The position numbers and the translations under genes are program-made. 64,000 bases of DNA from contig JASANE010016100.1 of assembly GCA_030248225.1 (NCBI GenBank), positions 52,458 to 116,457 on the forward strand. The letters run 5' to 3'. The first letter of the stretch is position 1. Every line of letters begins with the position of its first letter. Below the pieces are notes generated by a model. That model made no database searches and was not told the DNA's origin. It was given only the letters and a program-made list of their open reading frames with translations. Below, one piece after another: positions 53,954-64,000 of the stretch. The stretch comes from Trileptium ribeirensis (Eukaryota; Nematoda; Enoplea; Enoplida; Thoracostomopsidae).

Positions 53954-55559
53954 CTAAAAATGTAACATAAATGTCAGTGAAGAAACGAATGAATACTATT
54001 ATACACAAAACAACGTATATAGTATATAGCAACTTTCACCAGAGAAAAACAAGTTTGCGTGTGAAGAAAAATTATTTTCATCTTTGATAACAATAAATGA
54101 TAAACTAAAACACCGTGTCGCTTGTAACGTCAGTTTATTTTATTAACGAGTAGAGAGGAATTCAAACCTACTAATCGTCATTGAGCTGTTGGGTGTTAAG
54201 TAGAAATTGCTCAACAAGCTTAATCCAATTTTCCATAACTAAGCTCAACAAGCTTAATTTTTTCTTCAACAACGAAGCTTGATTTCGTCTCAAATTATTC
54301 TACACAGGGCTGTCACGGTGCTCATCTTAAGCACTTGTTCACGTACGCACTGCCTTCTTGATCCCGCGGAGCAGGTTCGAGGCCCCGGACAGATCATCAT
54401 TACACTATATATCAATGACTTTCATCTATAAATTTCCTAGCGTTGCGAAACTAGTTGCCTTAGTCAGCCAACTTTGAATTCATATATTTCTGACCAAAAA
54501 TTACGAATTCTTCGGAAAGTTTTGCCATGCGACGAAGGTCCTAACTCTAGAAATACTGTCGTAAATTGTACGATTCCTGAAATTGTAATATCTTGATGAT
54601 ATGTGTGTGCTACATTTGTCTGAAATATCTGGTACTTGGTTACTATATGTGTTCTGTTTTAGGTTGTAAGTAACTGAAGCTATAATTTCTGGGAATATTT
54701 TTCCAAAATGAGAGAAAAGCAGATTGTCCGCCAGATTTTACAAAATATTCTACACTGCAGAACCAAATTTTGAATAAAGTATTATTGGGAATTATTTCCC
54801 AAATCAAATTTGGCACTTAGAGATCCAACGTGGTGCCCTAATGTTACAACACTTCTCTAAACACAATGTAACGCACATAAAAAATATAAACACGCTAATT
54901 TGATCAAACGTCCCCTTCTAACCGAAAAATGATAAATTTCAATGTTCATATGTTCAAGAAGTTCACCGATAGCCTTCATGTGGGTGCCTGATATAGCCTA
55001 AAGACTGTAGTTTTAGAATATTAGTTTGTGCCACGCGGATTTCCACGCTTAGCAGTAATAATTGTCAAGTTGAAAATTTTGTATCCCCAGCACCGTTTCT
55101 AAAAAAATAGATTTTTCGATTTTAAAACGATTAGGGTTGTGAAGGTATGGTGACATGATAAAATGACTGAATTGTTTTAGAATAGACCAAATCTTGAGTT
55201 TTCAACATGCTTCCAGTGGCGGGGAGCAACTGACCGCAAAAAACAGTTGAAATTTAAAAAATCAAATGAAATTATTTAAAACTTAGTAATAATGACTACA
55301 TCAGGATCGATCAATTGACAAATGCATTTATTTCCATCTCCAGTTATGCATTTATTGGGGAAGGAACTTTAGCAGTGTTCGTATGGCAGACTCCTATCAC
55401 ATACCGATACTTTTGGCTCTTTGTAGCAGCTAAGGCTTCCAACGGGATGCAGTGATTATTTGGCTTAAAGCTTAATCTTTCGACTATCGATTAATTAAAA
55501 TTAATTTGCCACACAAAAAAATTAAGCATGCACATCAAAATTATGCATGTATATATATA

Positions 55560-56680
55560 TACTAGTAACTCTATTGAGGTTGCAGAACGTAGTTAAGCAC
55601 AGGTACACCAACACCTTTTGCATGCACAGCCAGTCTGCTCTCGATAGCTTATATATGTCGATATGCTATATGCGGATATCACACAATACCGCACAAGTTA
55701 GAACAAAACTAACACCGGCAATAAATTTCCCATGCCCGAAAACCACACTAGTCCAAGCTATCAGCCTCCCAGGACGTCACAATAAAATTGGGAATTTTGG
55801 CTCGATGAACCATGGGGCCGCTATACCCTCTTAATCATAGGTCGCAGAACAAAATCAACACCGGCAATGAGTTTCCCATGCCTTAAAAACCCCCAAGTAC
55901 AACTTTTCAGCTGTCCAGGTCGTCAGAACAAATTTTCGAATTTTGGGTCGATGAACCACGAGGGTGCCGTACCTCAAACTCCGTAACTCCAGAACCGGAG
56001 CCGTAATCGAAAGACAGAAATCGACATTTATCATTTTACTATGAAATAAAACCAGCTATAGAAAAAAATTCGAAGGTTAAGATGAAAATAACCTTGCTTC
56101 CGTGAAAACCATTAAAATAAGGTAAAAACTCTCATTTTGACCTTTGACCCCTAGCAAGGGGCGCTATACCTCGCACCCATCGAACCGTAAGTCGCATAGT
56201 AAAACGAATGAGTTTACCATGCCCGAAAACCCCAAGCGAAACTTTTCAGCCGCGCAGAACGTCAGAACAAATTTTAGGTCGAGGAATCATGATGGTGCCA
56301 TACCTCAAACCCCATAACTCTAAAATCGGAGCGTTAATCCAAAAACAAAAACGCGGCATCGGCACTTTACTATGAAATAAAACTATCCAAGGAAAAAATT
56401 CGAAAGTTTAGATAAAAATAACCTTGCCTCCGTGAAGGGTAATAAAATGTGGTAAAATGGGCAAAAACCCACATTTTGATCCCTAACCCCGGAACCAGAC
56501 CTCAAATCAAAAACACTCGGGATGTACCATGTAAATCGACTATGCCGGTTCTAAAGAGCCCAAGATCATGAAAATCGGTTAAGTTAAGTTTCCAAGTTAT
56601 GGCCGATCACACACACAGAGGGAGCGACGGAATTTAAAAGATTTCACCCCTGCGACACACATTCTCCACTACGTTGTGAT
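55560..56680. mobile_element. Family A element, further full copy
   Basis: It runs from ACTAGTAACTCTATTGAGGT to CATTCTCCACTACGTTGTGAT. It has all internal blocks, including CCCAAGATCATGAAAATCGG and the CACACACAGAG stretch before the right end. It has no ORF of note. Confidence 0.68.
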
Positions 56681-57276
56681 AAAAACAGCATATTCAAAAA
56701 AATGATCCAAATTTTACGCAATAGTCGCGCTTAGAGTTCGAAAGACAACGCTCACAATATACTTAAATTTTCAGCTGTGAACTTCATCCGATTGCGTATC
56801 CAGCTATTTTTTTACATTAAACATTAACATCCATGCAACCTTTCTATATCAAAGCGCTACTGAACTGTATTTAAAACAATTGTGAACCTTGCTCCCACTA
56901 CCAAAAAATTGTTGCAATAGATACGTTTCCGAATACAACGAAGTGCCTTTGAAGGCACTGGTCTTGCTAGGGTATACTGCAGGGTTTGCTGCAATGACCA
57001 GTGCACTTTGTCATTCTAGACCTGGTCCAAGGGTGGAACATCTTGCCTAAAGAAACAAAGCGTGAAGTTATATGGAAACTGTAAAGAATGCGTGCTTTAT
57101 CTCTAACAGAAGCGCAACGTTAGCGCGCACTGACCTTGGAATTGTCAAGAGAAAAATGACATCCGGTTGATCAAGGGGAAGCCCAGCAAGGTAGAATCTT
57201 CATATTTGTAGTTTTCTCTGAGGTTCTAGAAAATATGTGTGGCAGACTCAAATATGATTGCACATACTGCCGTTTC

Positions 57277-57595
57277 ATGGTTGGGGGTAGTGATGTGAAA
57301 AAGATATGAAAATTTTAGGGAGATTGGTGGAGGTTTGGGTGAGAGGGAGGGGTTTGGATTTTGGTTGAAAAATAGGAAAAAGGAGAAAAATAGATTTTGG
57401 GTAGAATTTTGGTTTTAGAATTAGATGGTGGATGAGTATGGAATATGGGTTGGAAAAAGTTATCTTTAAAAGGAAAGAATAGGTTTTAGGAGTTGTTAAG
57501 TATATATAAAATTTGGATTTTGGGAAATTTATGGGTATGGGTGAATTTTGATAGTTTTATAAGTTTTATTATATTTTATATATTGATAGATAAAT
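57277..57595 (+). other. C-depleted tract
   Basis: 319 bases of the plus strand contain one C (57465) while G remains common. The left boundary is sharp. G-runs at 57317-57358 (GGGTGAGAGGGAGGGG) could form a quadruplex. No coding potential. Confidence 0.9.
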
Positions 57596-58239
57596 ACATA
57601 GCTAGTGATTGAATTTAGGTAACAAGTCATACACAATTTTACGTAAATATGCGCTTATATGCCATGCCGAGGGCGACAGGGAATACCAGGGCGGCGTGGG
57701 GGTGGCCTTTATAGAAGAGAAAAAGAAAAATTTTGTAGTGAAAAAGGCACCAGCCCCAATAATCACTCCTATTCAAGTTCCATGTCGGTATCAGGTAAAA
57801 CCATAACAATGATGGAAATAAGCTAGAAAAATTAGCTAAGTAACCGCACTAAGAAAACAATAATAAATAAAACTATTAAATTCCTTCAAAGCGACGGCTG
57901 TATGCTACAAGATCTGAACTATAACTGGATGGGTAACACAAAAACTTCTTAAGTACACGTTAGCTACACACTATAATTAAATCGAATTATGCATATATAT
58001 ATATTAGAAAAAATATAAAATTTTAGAAATTTTAGGATTTTAGAAATTTAAAAACTTAGGGAGACATATAATAAACTATTTAGTGAAACATTATGAAAAA
58101 TTAGATTTTTGGCCCCGGGAACCCTTGGTAGCCTACTAAACCCCGGACATTTGCCATTTTTCCTTCACTGATAATACAATACACGTTTTCGCGGCCACTA
58201 GCTAACTAATTATACATACTTGGTGTCACTTAGCGCAAG

Positions 58240-58460
58240 CATAAAGAAAGGCCCATGTCAACTTTTTGGGCCGGACGTTATAACGTTAGAAAAAAGAACA
58301 GCTTAGAGCAGGGGTTCGGGGCGGCAGCCCACCCTGACATAGGCTTTGTACATGGCTTCTATAGGAACCTTAGCTTAGGCTAAGACTAAGGCTTAGGCTT
58401 AGTATATCGAGAACTGCATGGCATGCATTATACTTGGGCCCCTAAAGTTGACACGGGCCA
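58240..58460. repeat. Dispersed hairpin repeat, copy 1
   Basis: It has the blocks GCCCATGTCAACTTTTTGGGCC, GAAAAAAGAACAGCTTAGAGC, a G-rich/CAGCC stretch and the palindromic GCTTAGGCTAAGACTAAGGC region. A second copy at 60285-60490 keeps the same order with about one change in ten. Non-coding. Confidence 0.7.
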
Positions 58461-60284
58461 AGAAATGTATTGACTGACCAAATTAGTAATTATGTATACG
58501 CATTGCAGATACCGTACGTTATCTACAAAAAAGGTGAACTTTGTAAAAATTAATGAAAATTCGTTGTTTACCAACTACCTATTTATAATAAACGCTGAAA
58601 AATTTTGATGTTTTTGCACTGTGTCTCCTCCGACTCACGGCAGGGTGGCGAATTACGAGATGATACAAAGCAAGTTATAGTCAACCAAATGTTAAAATGG
58701 CTCTAACGATTTACTTAACAAAAAATGTTCATGGACCACTAAATTTACATTACTTCACATCCATGTTTATAGAACACTACATTCAGACATCCAGGTTCAT
58801 ATACCAACAGTTTAAATTTTCAAAAATAAAAAAGCGGTTAAAGGGCATGGGAAGGGTCCGAAACAGTGGTTCTATCATATGGGTCTGAAATTAACATCAA
58901 CTCATTGAAAATAATGCCGCTGTCACAAAAATGTCAACTGGTCGCGACGGTGTTTTATCAGTTCTGTAATTAAATTTAATCCAAATTCTACGGATAACAC
59001 GTTAATTCAAAGGCCCGCCTTAACACGATGAATACATCGTTACCAAACACCTTTTTAAGTATATATTAAAAACGGTACAAAATTTTGGTTGCAAATATGC
59101 TTTCTCGATGGCTTTCTCGATGCTGAGCTGCTCAACCATCTACCTTAAGATGTGTGCACCTATTACCGAATTTTGTCACAGAGCCAATTCCGGCTCTTGA
59201 CAAATATGCACAGTCACAGCCGGCCCTTCATAAATAAAATTAATAGCTAAACTACGCTAGTATGTTTGTACGAGCCTGGAGCGGCTATGTCTAATGGTTT
59301 GATAGCCGGGCGGACTACTGAAAAAGTATTTATTACATTCAGTTTAGCCGATTGTGTTAGAGGGAAAATATTTGGCTCTACGCCCAAGAAAGGCAAGATT
59401 AGTAGTAATTAATAAGACGCATAAATGCTGGTAAAATAAATACGTAAACAGCGCTATGTTCAAAATTTTTAAGCGCCTGTTACAAGCCAACTTAGTTAAA
59501 TATGTAAAACACGCTGTTTCATACATAAAAATCCTGCTATTGTAGCTGAAACGATGATTAATATATATCACCAATTTTTTTTCGTGATTTTCCATTGTCG
59601 ACATATATTGGCTTTTAAAGCGGATTCCGGCCCTTGTGACAATTTATCAGCCTCGCTATACTATTATCTAATATATTCGCAGTTAGTTGCCCAAAAAATG
59701 TCACACTATAACTAATCCCCGCAGACTGTGACAAAATACAGCCTTCCGCACGCATCTTGTGGTAAATAATGCATTATTGAGCGCAACTTCGAATTGCTAT
59801 TGTCATTAGGGATGGGGTAGATATAATGGATTATTAGCTTTTGAATTATACTTTTAAACAATTAGAGTTTCCTTGATCGCCTGGTCTAATAAGCTATGAA
59901 CTATAGCTGTACTGTCTGAGAATAGCAAAATAACAAGCAACCGTGTAGAATAATAGGTGTCGATAGCGTGGTAACATGAGCGTAAATACCGGGGGGAGAG
60001 TGGGAGATTCAACCCCTCCCCCAACTTTTCGATAGGTTACAAGGAAAATTCACAGATGAGTTAACCAACGAATTTCCCTGGCTACATTCCGGCTAAAAGG
60101 CACTTAGGTTATCACTGAGCCCAAGCCGGGGGCTGCCGCCTCCCGATCCGACCGCAATAAGTGGTTCTTTTTCTAGCAATGTAACGTTACACCCCTCGGC
60201 TTGACTTGGGCCACATCCTCTATTATCTGGCAATTTCTTGCAATTACTCGCACGAAAACTTATATATGGATTTTACGCATGTTT

Positions 60285-60490
60285 GGACCCATGTCACCTT
60301 TACGGCCGGGCGTTATAAACGTTAGAAAAAGAACAGCTTAGAGCGGGGGGTTCGGGGGGTTGCAGCCCCCAACTTAGACATAGGCTTAGAACTTGGCTCA
60401 TATAGGAACCTTATAGCTAAGACTAAGGCTTAGGCTTAGTATATCTAGAACGGCAATGCATGCATTTCGTTTCCGCCCCTAAAGGTTACA
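60285..60490. repeat. Dispersed hairpin repeat, copy 2
   Basis: The partner of 58240-58460 in direct orientation, about 2.0 kb away. It carries GTTAGAAAAAGAACAGCTTA, a G-rich block and AGACTAAGGCTTAGGCTTAG. Confidence 0.7.
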
Positions 60491-62001
60491 TTGGCCCAAT
60501 TTTGAATAATCATACACGTTTGTAAGATGAATCATAAAAATTGGTGCCATGTCATACTAAAACATATGGAACGTGTTACCATATGTATAACAAGCTATTG
60601 TAAAAATTGTATCACCTGGGCATTACTATAATCGAGCATGCTGTGTATGCAGACACATGTAAATATTTGAGAGTTAGTTAGATGCAGCTGATCCTCCACT
60701 TAGCAGTACGGATTTACGCCCCTGGGTTGTAGGAAGGGTTACCCGCCCTCCTTAAGGGGGCTCAACCCACATTTTCCACTTCAAGGTTCCGCGTCCGCCC
60801 TAACGTGCTGCACGCGGAGGTAAAATTCGGTTAAAGTTTATAAAAAACAAGGTAGTTAACCCATACATGCCCAAGTCTGCCAAATGGCATATCAGGTTTC
60901 AGCCATACCTTTTCGTTTCTCAGATTTATGCAACCACAATTTCCTAGCTCTGCCATTTGACAACGTTGTATTCAGTTGTTTTGAAATTGTACATAAGATA
61001 GATTATCATTCTTGTTGCCTAGCAACGGCGTTATTTCGTTAACAACAAGAGAAAGCTAGTACCAACAGTTTTCAACCGCTGATTCTTGTTCATAGACAGG
61101 TAAGTGATTCCAAACAAAACAAAATTGTTTATTTGACTAAGAGTATCACGCGGGACCCGGTATTACATGGGTTTTAAGAAATTGTATGTTTACAGATTAA
61201 GCTCATTGTCGAATGAAATTATAAATAATATTCAGGGCAGATGACATATTTGCGCGTGACAATTATGATAAATGGAGGAACATCGACGACACATAAGTTG
61301 CGGCATTGCCTTCGGCTATCATCTGGTTGCGCACGAAACCCGTAATGCGGCGTTCACGTTATAATGTCCTCAACGTTCCTAAGTACACCACGCACCGTCA
61401 GGCGCAATGTTGACAACTGGGTGTAGTGTCGAGCACATCGTGTCATCTTGCAGTTTTATTGACAGCGTGTGACATTATTTCAATGGCATTCATATGGCTT
61501 AGATACAAATGTCGATAATTTAAAAAAACTAGCTAGGGGTGTTTCGTACACGATCGGCAATTGATTTACAGTATTGGTATCACCCTGGCTATTTATACGG
61601 TAGATCGCAACTACGATGGGAGAAAAGTGCCAAACACGCTGCATAAACGATCCATTTGTACTAGTACATGAACACATTAATGGAACAAGCTTATATAGTT
61701 AACCGCGACACTAATATGTCTCATGCATAATACAAGCTTACATTTCACTCAATCGTGTACACGGTGGTCTTCCTCTTGAATGTATATCTGATAAAATCTC
61801 TTCTAGTTTCCATTTCATGCAACGGTGTAGGTATTTTACCCTAGCATATCGCATCGTTGGTCGGTCATCGCGTTTGATTTGTGACTGGACGGCAATGCTT
61901 GAGACAAAAAATATGGACCTTGGTGACTGGAACAATGAAAATATAATCTGTAAACACACAGCAAAAGAAACGGATGGTTTACGCGTTTCGTGAGCAATCC
62001 G

Positions 62002-62505
62002 ATGATAGTCGAAGCCAATATCACAAATTTTATATCATCAATGTTCTTGCAGTTATCATCATTATCACGCGCATATATGGCACAAAGTGCGGACGGTTGG
62101 CCGCCCGCTCCTCACTGTAGCAACTGTAGCACAGTACTTGAATTTTTCAATGAAGCTGATATAATGGAGACAAATCCTTTTCTAATCGATCTTACAAAAG
62201 AAAACATTGTGCTTAAGCCCATGGCTTGTTTCATTTCAGTGATGAATATGGCAACCGAAGATCGCAACGGCAACATAATAAACATTCCGATTGTGGTTGA
62301 ATGTGAAGAAGAAGACAAATCATATTATAAACTGGCTGGACGGAATCAATCGGTAAAATTTTGTGGCTTACACGGACACCGCCAGCGAATCGGAAGAATC
62401 ATATATAACCCGCGCAGCGGAAGCGTATTTGAGTTCGAACAGCGAGTGATGACAGTTCGCGTGGAGACGCACTGTCTACCGCTAAACGGTATAAGATGTT
62501 CTTAA
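62002..62505 (+). CDS. Unrecognised ORF next to piggyBac remnant
   Basis: An open frame of 168 codons from ATG at 62002 (it is open slightly further upstream). It contains PHCSNCSTVLEFFNEADIM, then FLIDLTKENIVLKPMACF and GRIIYNPRSGSVFEFEQRV. The two C-x-x-C residues hint at a metal site, but I recognise no family. It ends a few bases before the transposase remnant starts in another frame, so it may be the element's variable N-terminal region after a frameshift, or an exon of a separate gene. No signal peptide or clear membrane segment. Confidence 0.45.
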   Translation: MIVEANITNFISSMFLQLSSLSRAYMAQSADGWPPAPHCSNCSTVLEFFNEADIMETNPFLIDLTKENIVLKPMACFISVMNMATEDRNGNIINIPIVVECEEEDKSYYKLAGRNQSVKFCGLHGHRQRIGRIIYNPRSGSVFEFEQRVMTVRVETHCLPLNGIRCS

Positions 62506-62509
62506 ATCG

Positions 62510-63588
62510 TTGGAGAGGCGCCTCGACTTTCAATCTTCCGTTCCACCATTTAACGATAAGTTTTCGTTGTCTGAGGTCAATATATCCTCCCGCCAGTACT
62601 TTGACGCCTTCTTAGGACATGATATTTTTGATTTTATAGCAGATCAGACTAACAATTACTCTGTTCAACAGTCTAGCAATATTTTAACACCCACGGAAAG
62701 GAGATGGAGCAGTGTTTTGGACTTCTGCTATTATGTGCGTTGCTGATTTCCCAACTTATAGACTAAACTAGTGTAGTGACTGCTCGTTCGATATGCTAAG
62801 CAGCACTATGAGCCGAAACCGATTTGAATAGCTTAAGTGATATTTACACATCGCTGACAATACACAGACGCTATCAGCTTCATATCCAAACTTTGACCCG
62901 TTTTTCAAATTTCGTCATTTGTTAGAGTATTTTCGTGAAAAATGTCTAACCGTGGAAGCTGTAGAGCACCAGTGGTGTGGATCATCCTATTATTCCTTTT
63001 AAGGGGCGACACAAATGCAACCATTATAACACAGCGAAGCTACAGAAATGAGGCTTCAAGGTCTACTCCAACCGTGGCTCTGATGGCATTCTTCACGACT
63101 TTTTGGTCTATACTGGTGTATCATATGACACAACTGAGTTTGGATGTGATGAAGTTCTGCAATGCCTTGGTGGGAAATCCCTTCAAAGTTTATGCTGATA
63201 ACTATCTCGGTTCATTAAATTTGGCGAAGCAGTTACTAAAATTGCGTCTTTATTATGTTGGAACGATTAGAAATAACAGAATAGATGAACGTAAACTGAA
63301 AAAGCAAAGGAGAGGACGGTTCCACCGTAGAGTCCATGCTAAATCCGGTATTTGATGGTCGGATGGTTCGATCACAAAGCCATCAATTTGGTAAAGTCGT
63401 ATTCCACTGTCGAAACAATTGGCACAGTGAAATGCTGCATACTTAGAAAAAAGGGTGAAAAATGTGGCTACAACCATTTGCTCCAGTATCACATAACACG
63501 CATGTGGGTGGATTTGCCAAAGATGATGAACAATCTTTACCGGCTCGATCATAAAAGCAAGTGCAGCTACATCAGAATTGTTTTTTGA
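62510..63588 (+). pseudogene. piggyBac-type transposase, broken
   Basis: Three reading frames in turn (62510-62746, 62942-63355, 63352-63588) give pieces in the order of a DDE_Tnp_1_7 (piggyBac) transposase: ISSRQYFDAFLGHDIFDFIA with DQTNNYS (family 'F...TN-x-Y'), KVYADNYLGSLNLAKQLL with YVGTIRNNR (the 'D-N-[F/Y]-[F/L]-[T/G]-S' second catalytic aspartate region), and WFDHKAINLV, YHITRMWVDLPKMMNNLY then RLDHKSK. The first catalytic aspartate block is missing between 62747 and 62941, and in the VDLPK piece the second acidic residue of the usual VD-x-x-D is Lys. Frameshifts and lost residues mean it cannot encode an active enzyme. Terminal repeats with TTAA were not found. Confidence 0.8.
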
Positions 63589-64000
63589 GTTTTGTTCGAA
63601 CGCATGGTTCTTGTATGAGAGACAAGCGGATCAGCTGACATGCGTGCTAAGGATCGAACGCCGCTGTTTGATTAGTATCCTGATATTGGACAAGGCTTAA
63701 TAAAACGAAACAAAACAACACCTAAATCGCGGGATCTTCCTAGCACTCGAATAACCGCCTCGGAACCGCCTTCTACGGCTGAAAGTACCTGTTCGAACCG
63801 GTCGAGTGATCATTGAAATTCGGTGCGATAAAATAGGGGTTTTTTCAATACGTATCGAATCCACAGCTGTTTGCCAGTATGAACGGTACAATACGCAAAG
63901 CCGTTGGTAATGTACGATATGTCTCTTAACTCTTTGTTTAGAAAAAATAAAACGGTTTTCATTGCTTTCACCACCAGTGACTGACAAAAGATCAAAGCCG
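63589..64000. other. Right edge of the window
   Basis: No supported feature. Short minus-strand ORFs here (63.70-63.99 kb) show no motif; one may be part of an exon cut off by the window end. Confidence 0.4.

Larger units (their letters stand above)
53954..61989. other. Intergenic or long-intron DNA
   Basis: No gene supported. It contains family A (55560-56680), a C-depleted tract (57277-57595), a duplicated hairpin repeat (58240-58460 and 60285-60490) and, at 54355-54400, GCAGGTTCGAGGCCCC, which resembles a tRNA B box but without a tRNA around it. Confidence 0.45.

Noticed and set aside
58380..58405. TTAGGC-like steps as a possible telomere-type repeat
   Set aside because: Only two or three imperfect units in palindromic order inside a dispersed repeat; not a telomere array.
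1..64000. CRISPR array or bacterial operon
   Set aside because: The tandem arrays lack repeat-spacer structure, and the genes are intron-containing without ribosome binding sites.

Overview
This window is eukaryotic genomic DNA. It is AT-rich, packed with repeats, and its genes are split by introns with ordinary GT/AG splice sites. No ordinary long ORF stands out, but the minus strand carries one large, recognisable gene broken into small exons: a cellular RNA-dependent RNA polymerase of the RNA-silencing type (the RDR / QDE-1 / EGO-1 family, not a viral polymerase). Seventeen exons between 49036 and 331 join with matching phases into one open frame of 3,549 nt (1,182 codons with no internal stop). 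In order they carry the family landmarks ITPSR / SNRVIREF, SNSQLRDHG, DIRDWMGDF, FSDGIG, QIRYGGSKG, SMGRTMFGV, VTKNPCLSAGD, the catalytic DLDGD, AVDFAKTG and the C-terminal ASAWY...LLSFPW block. Three or four more in-phase exons at 52.2-53.2 kb may be its N-terminus. Insects and vertebrates lack this family, so the source is some other intron-rich eukaryote, most likely an invertebrate animal. I cannot place it further.

Layout, left to right (the gene reads right to left): 0.3-7.1 kb, C-terminal exons; 9.1-12.5 kb, catalytic exons; 14.0-24.2 kb, central polymerase exons; 29.6-49.0 kb, N-terminal half; 52.2-53.2 kb, provisional upstream exons; 53.2-61.9 kb, intergenic or long-intron DNA; 62.0-63.6 kb on the plus strand, an unrecognised ORF followed by a broken piggyBac-type transposase.

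Introns hold several transposon families with inverted ends (Tc1/mariner-like MITEs, a 1.5-kb and a 1.1-kb TIR element, a recurring ~1.1-kb element) and seven tandem arrays. Three arrays are not random satellite. They are tandem copies of the gene's own exon-intron junctions: acceptor plus exon start at the ASAWY exon and at the FSDGIG exon, and exon end plus donor at the WMGDF exon. The last two sit at opposite ends of the same intron. This junction duplication, and its possible effect on splicing or self-silencing of an RNAi gene, is the most unusual signal here. A second odd signal is a 319-base stretch at 57277-57595 with only one C on the plus strand.
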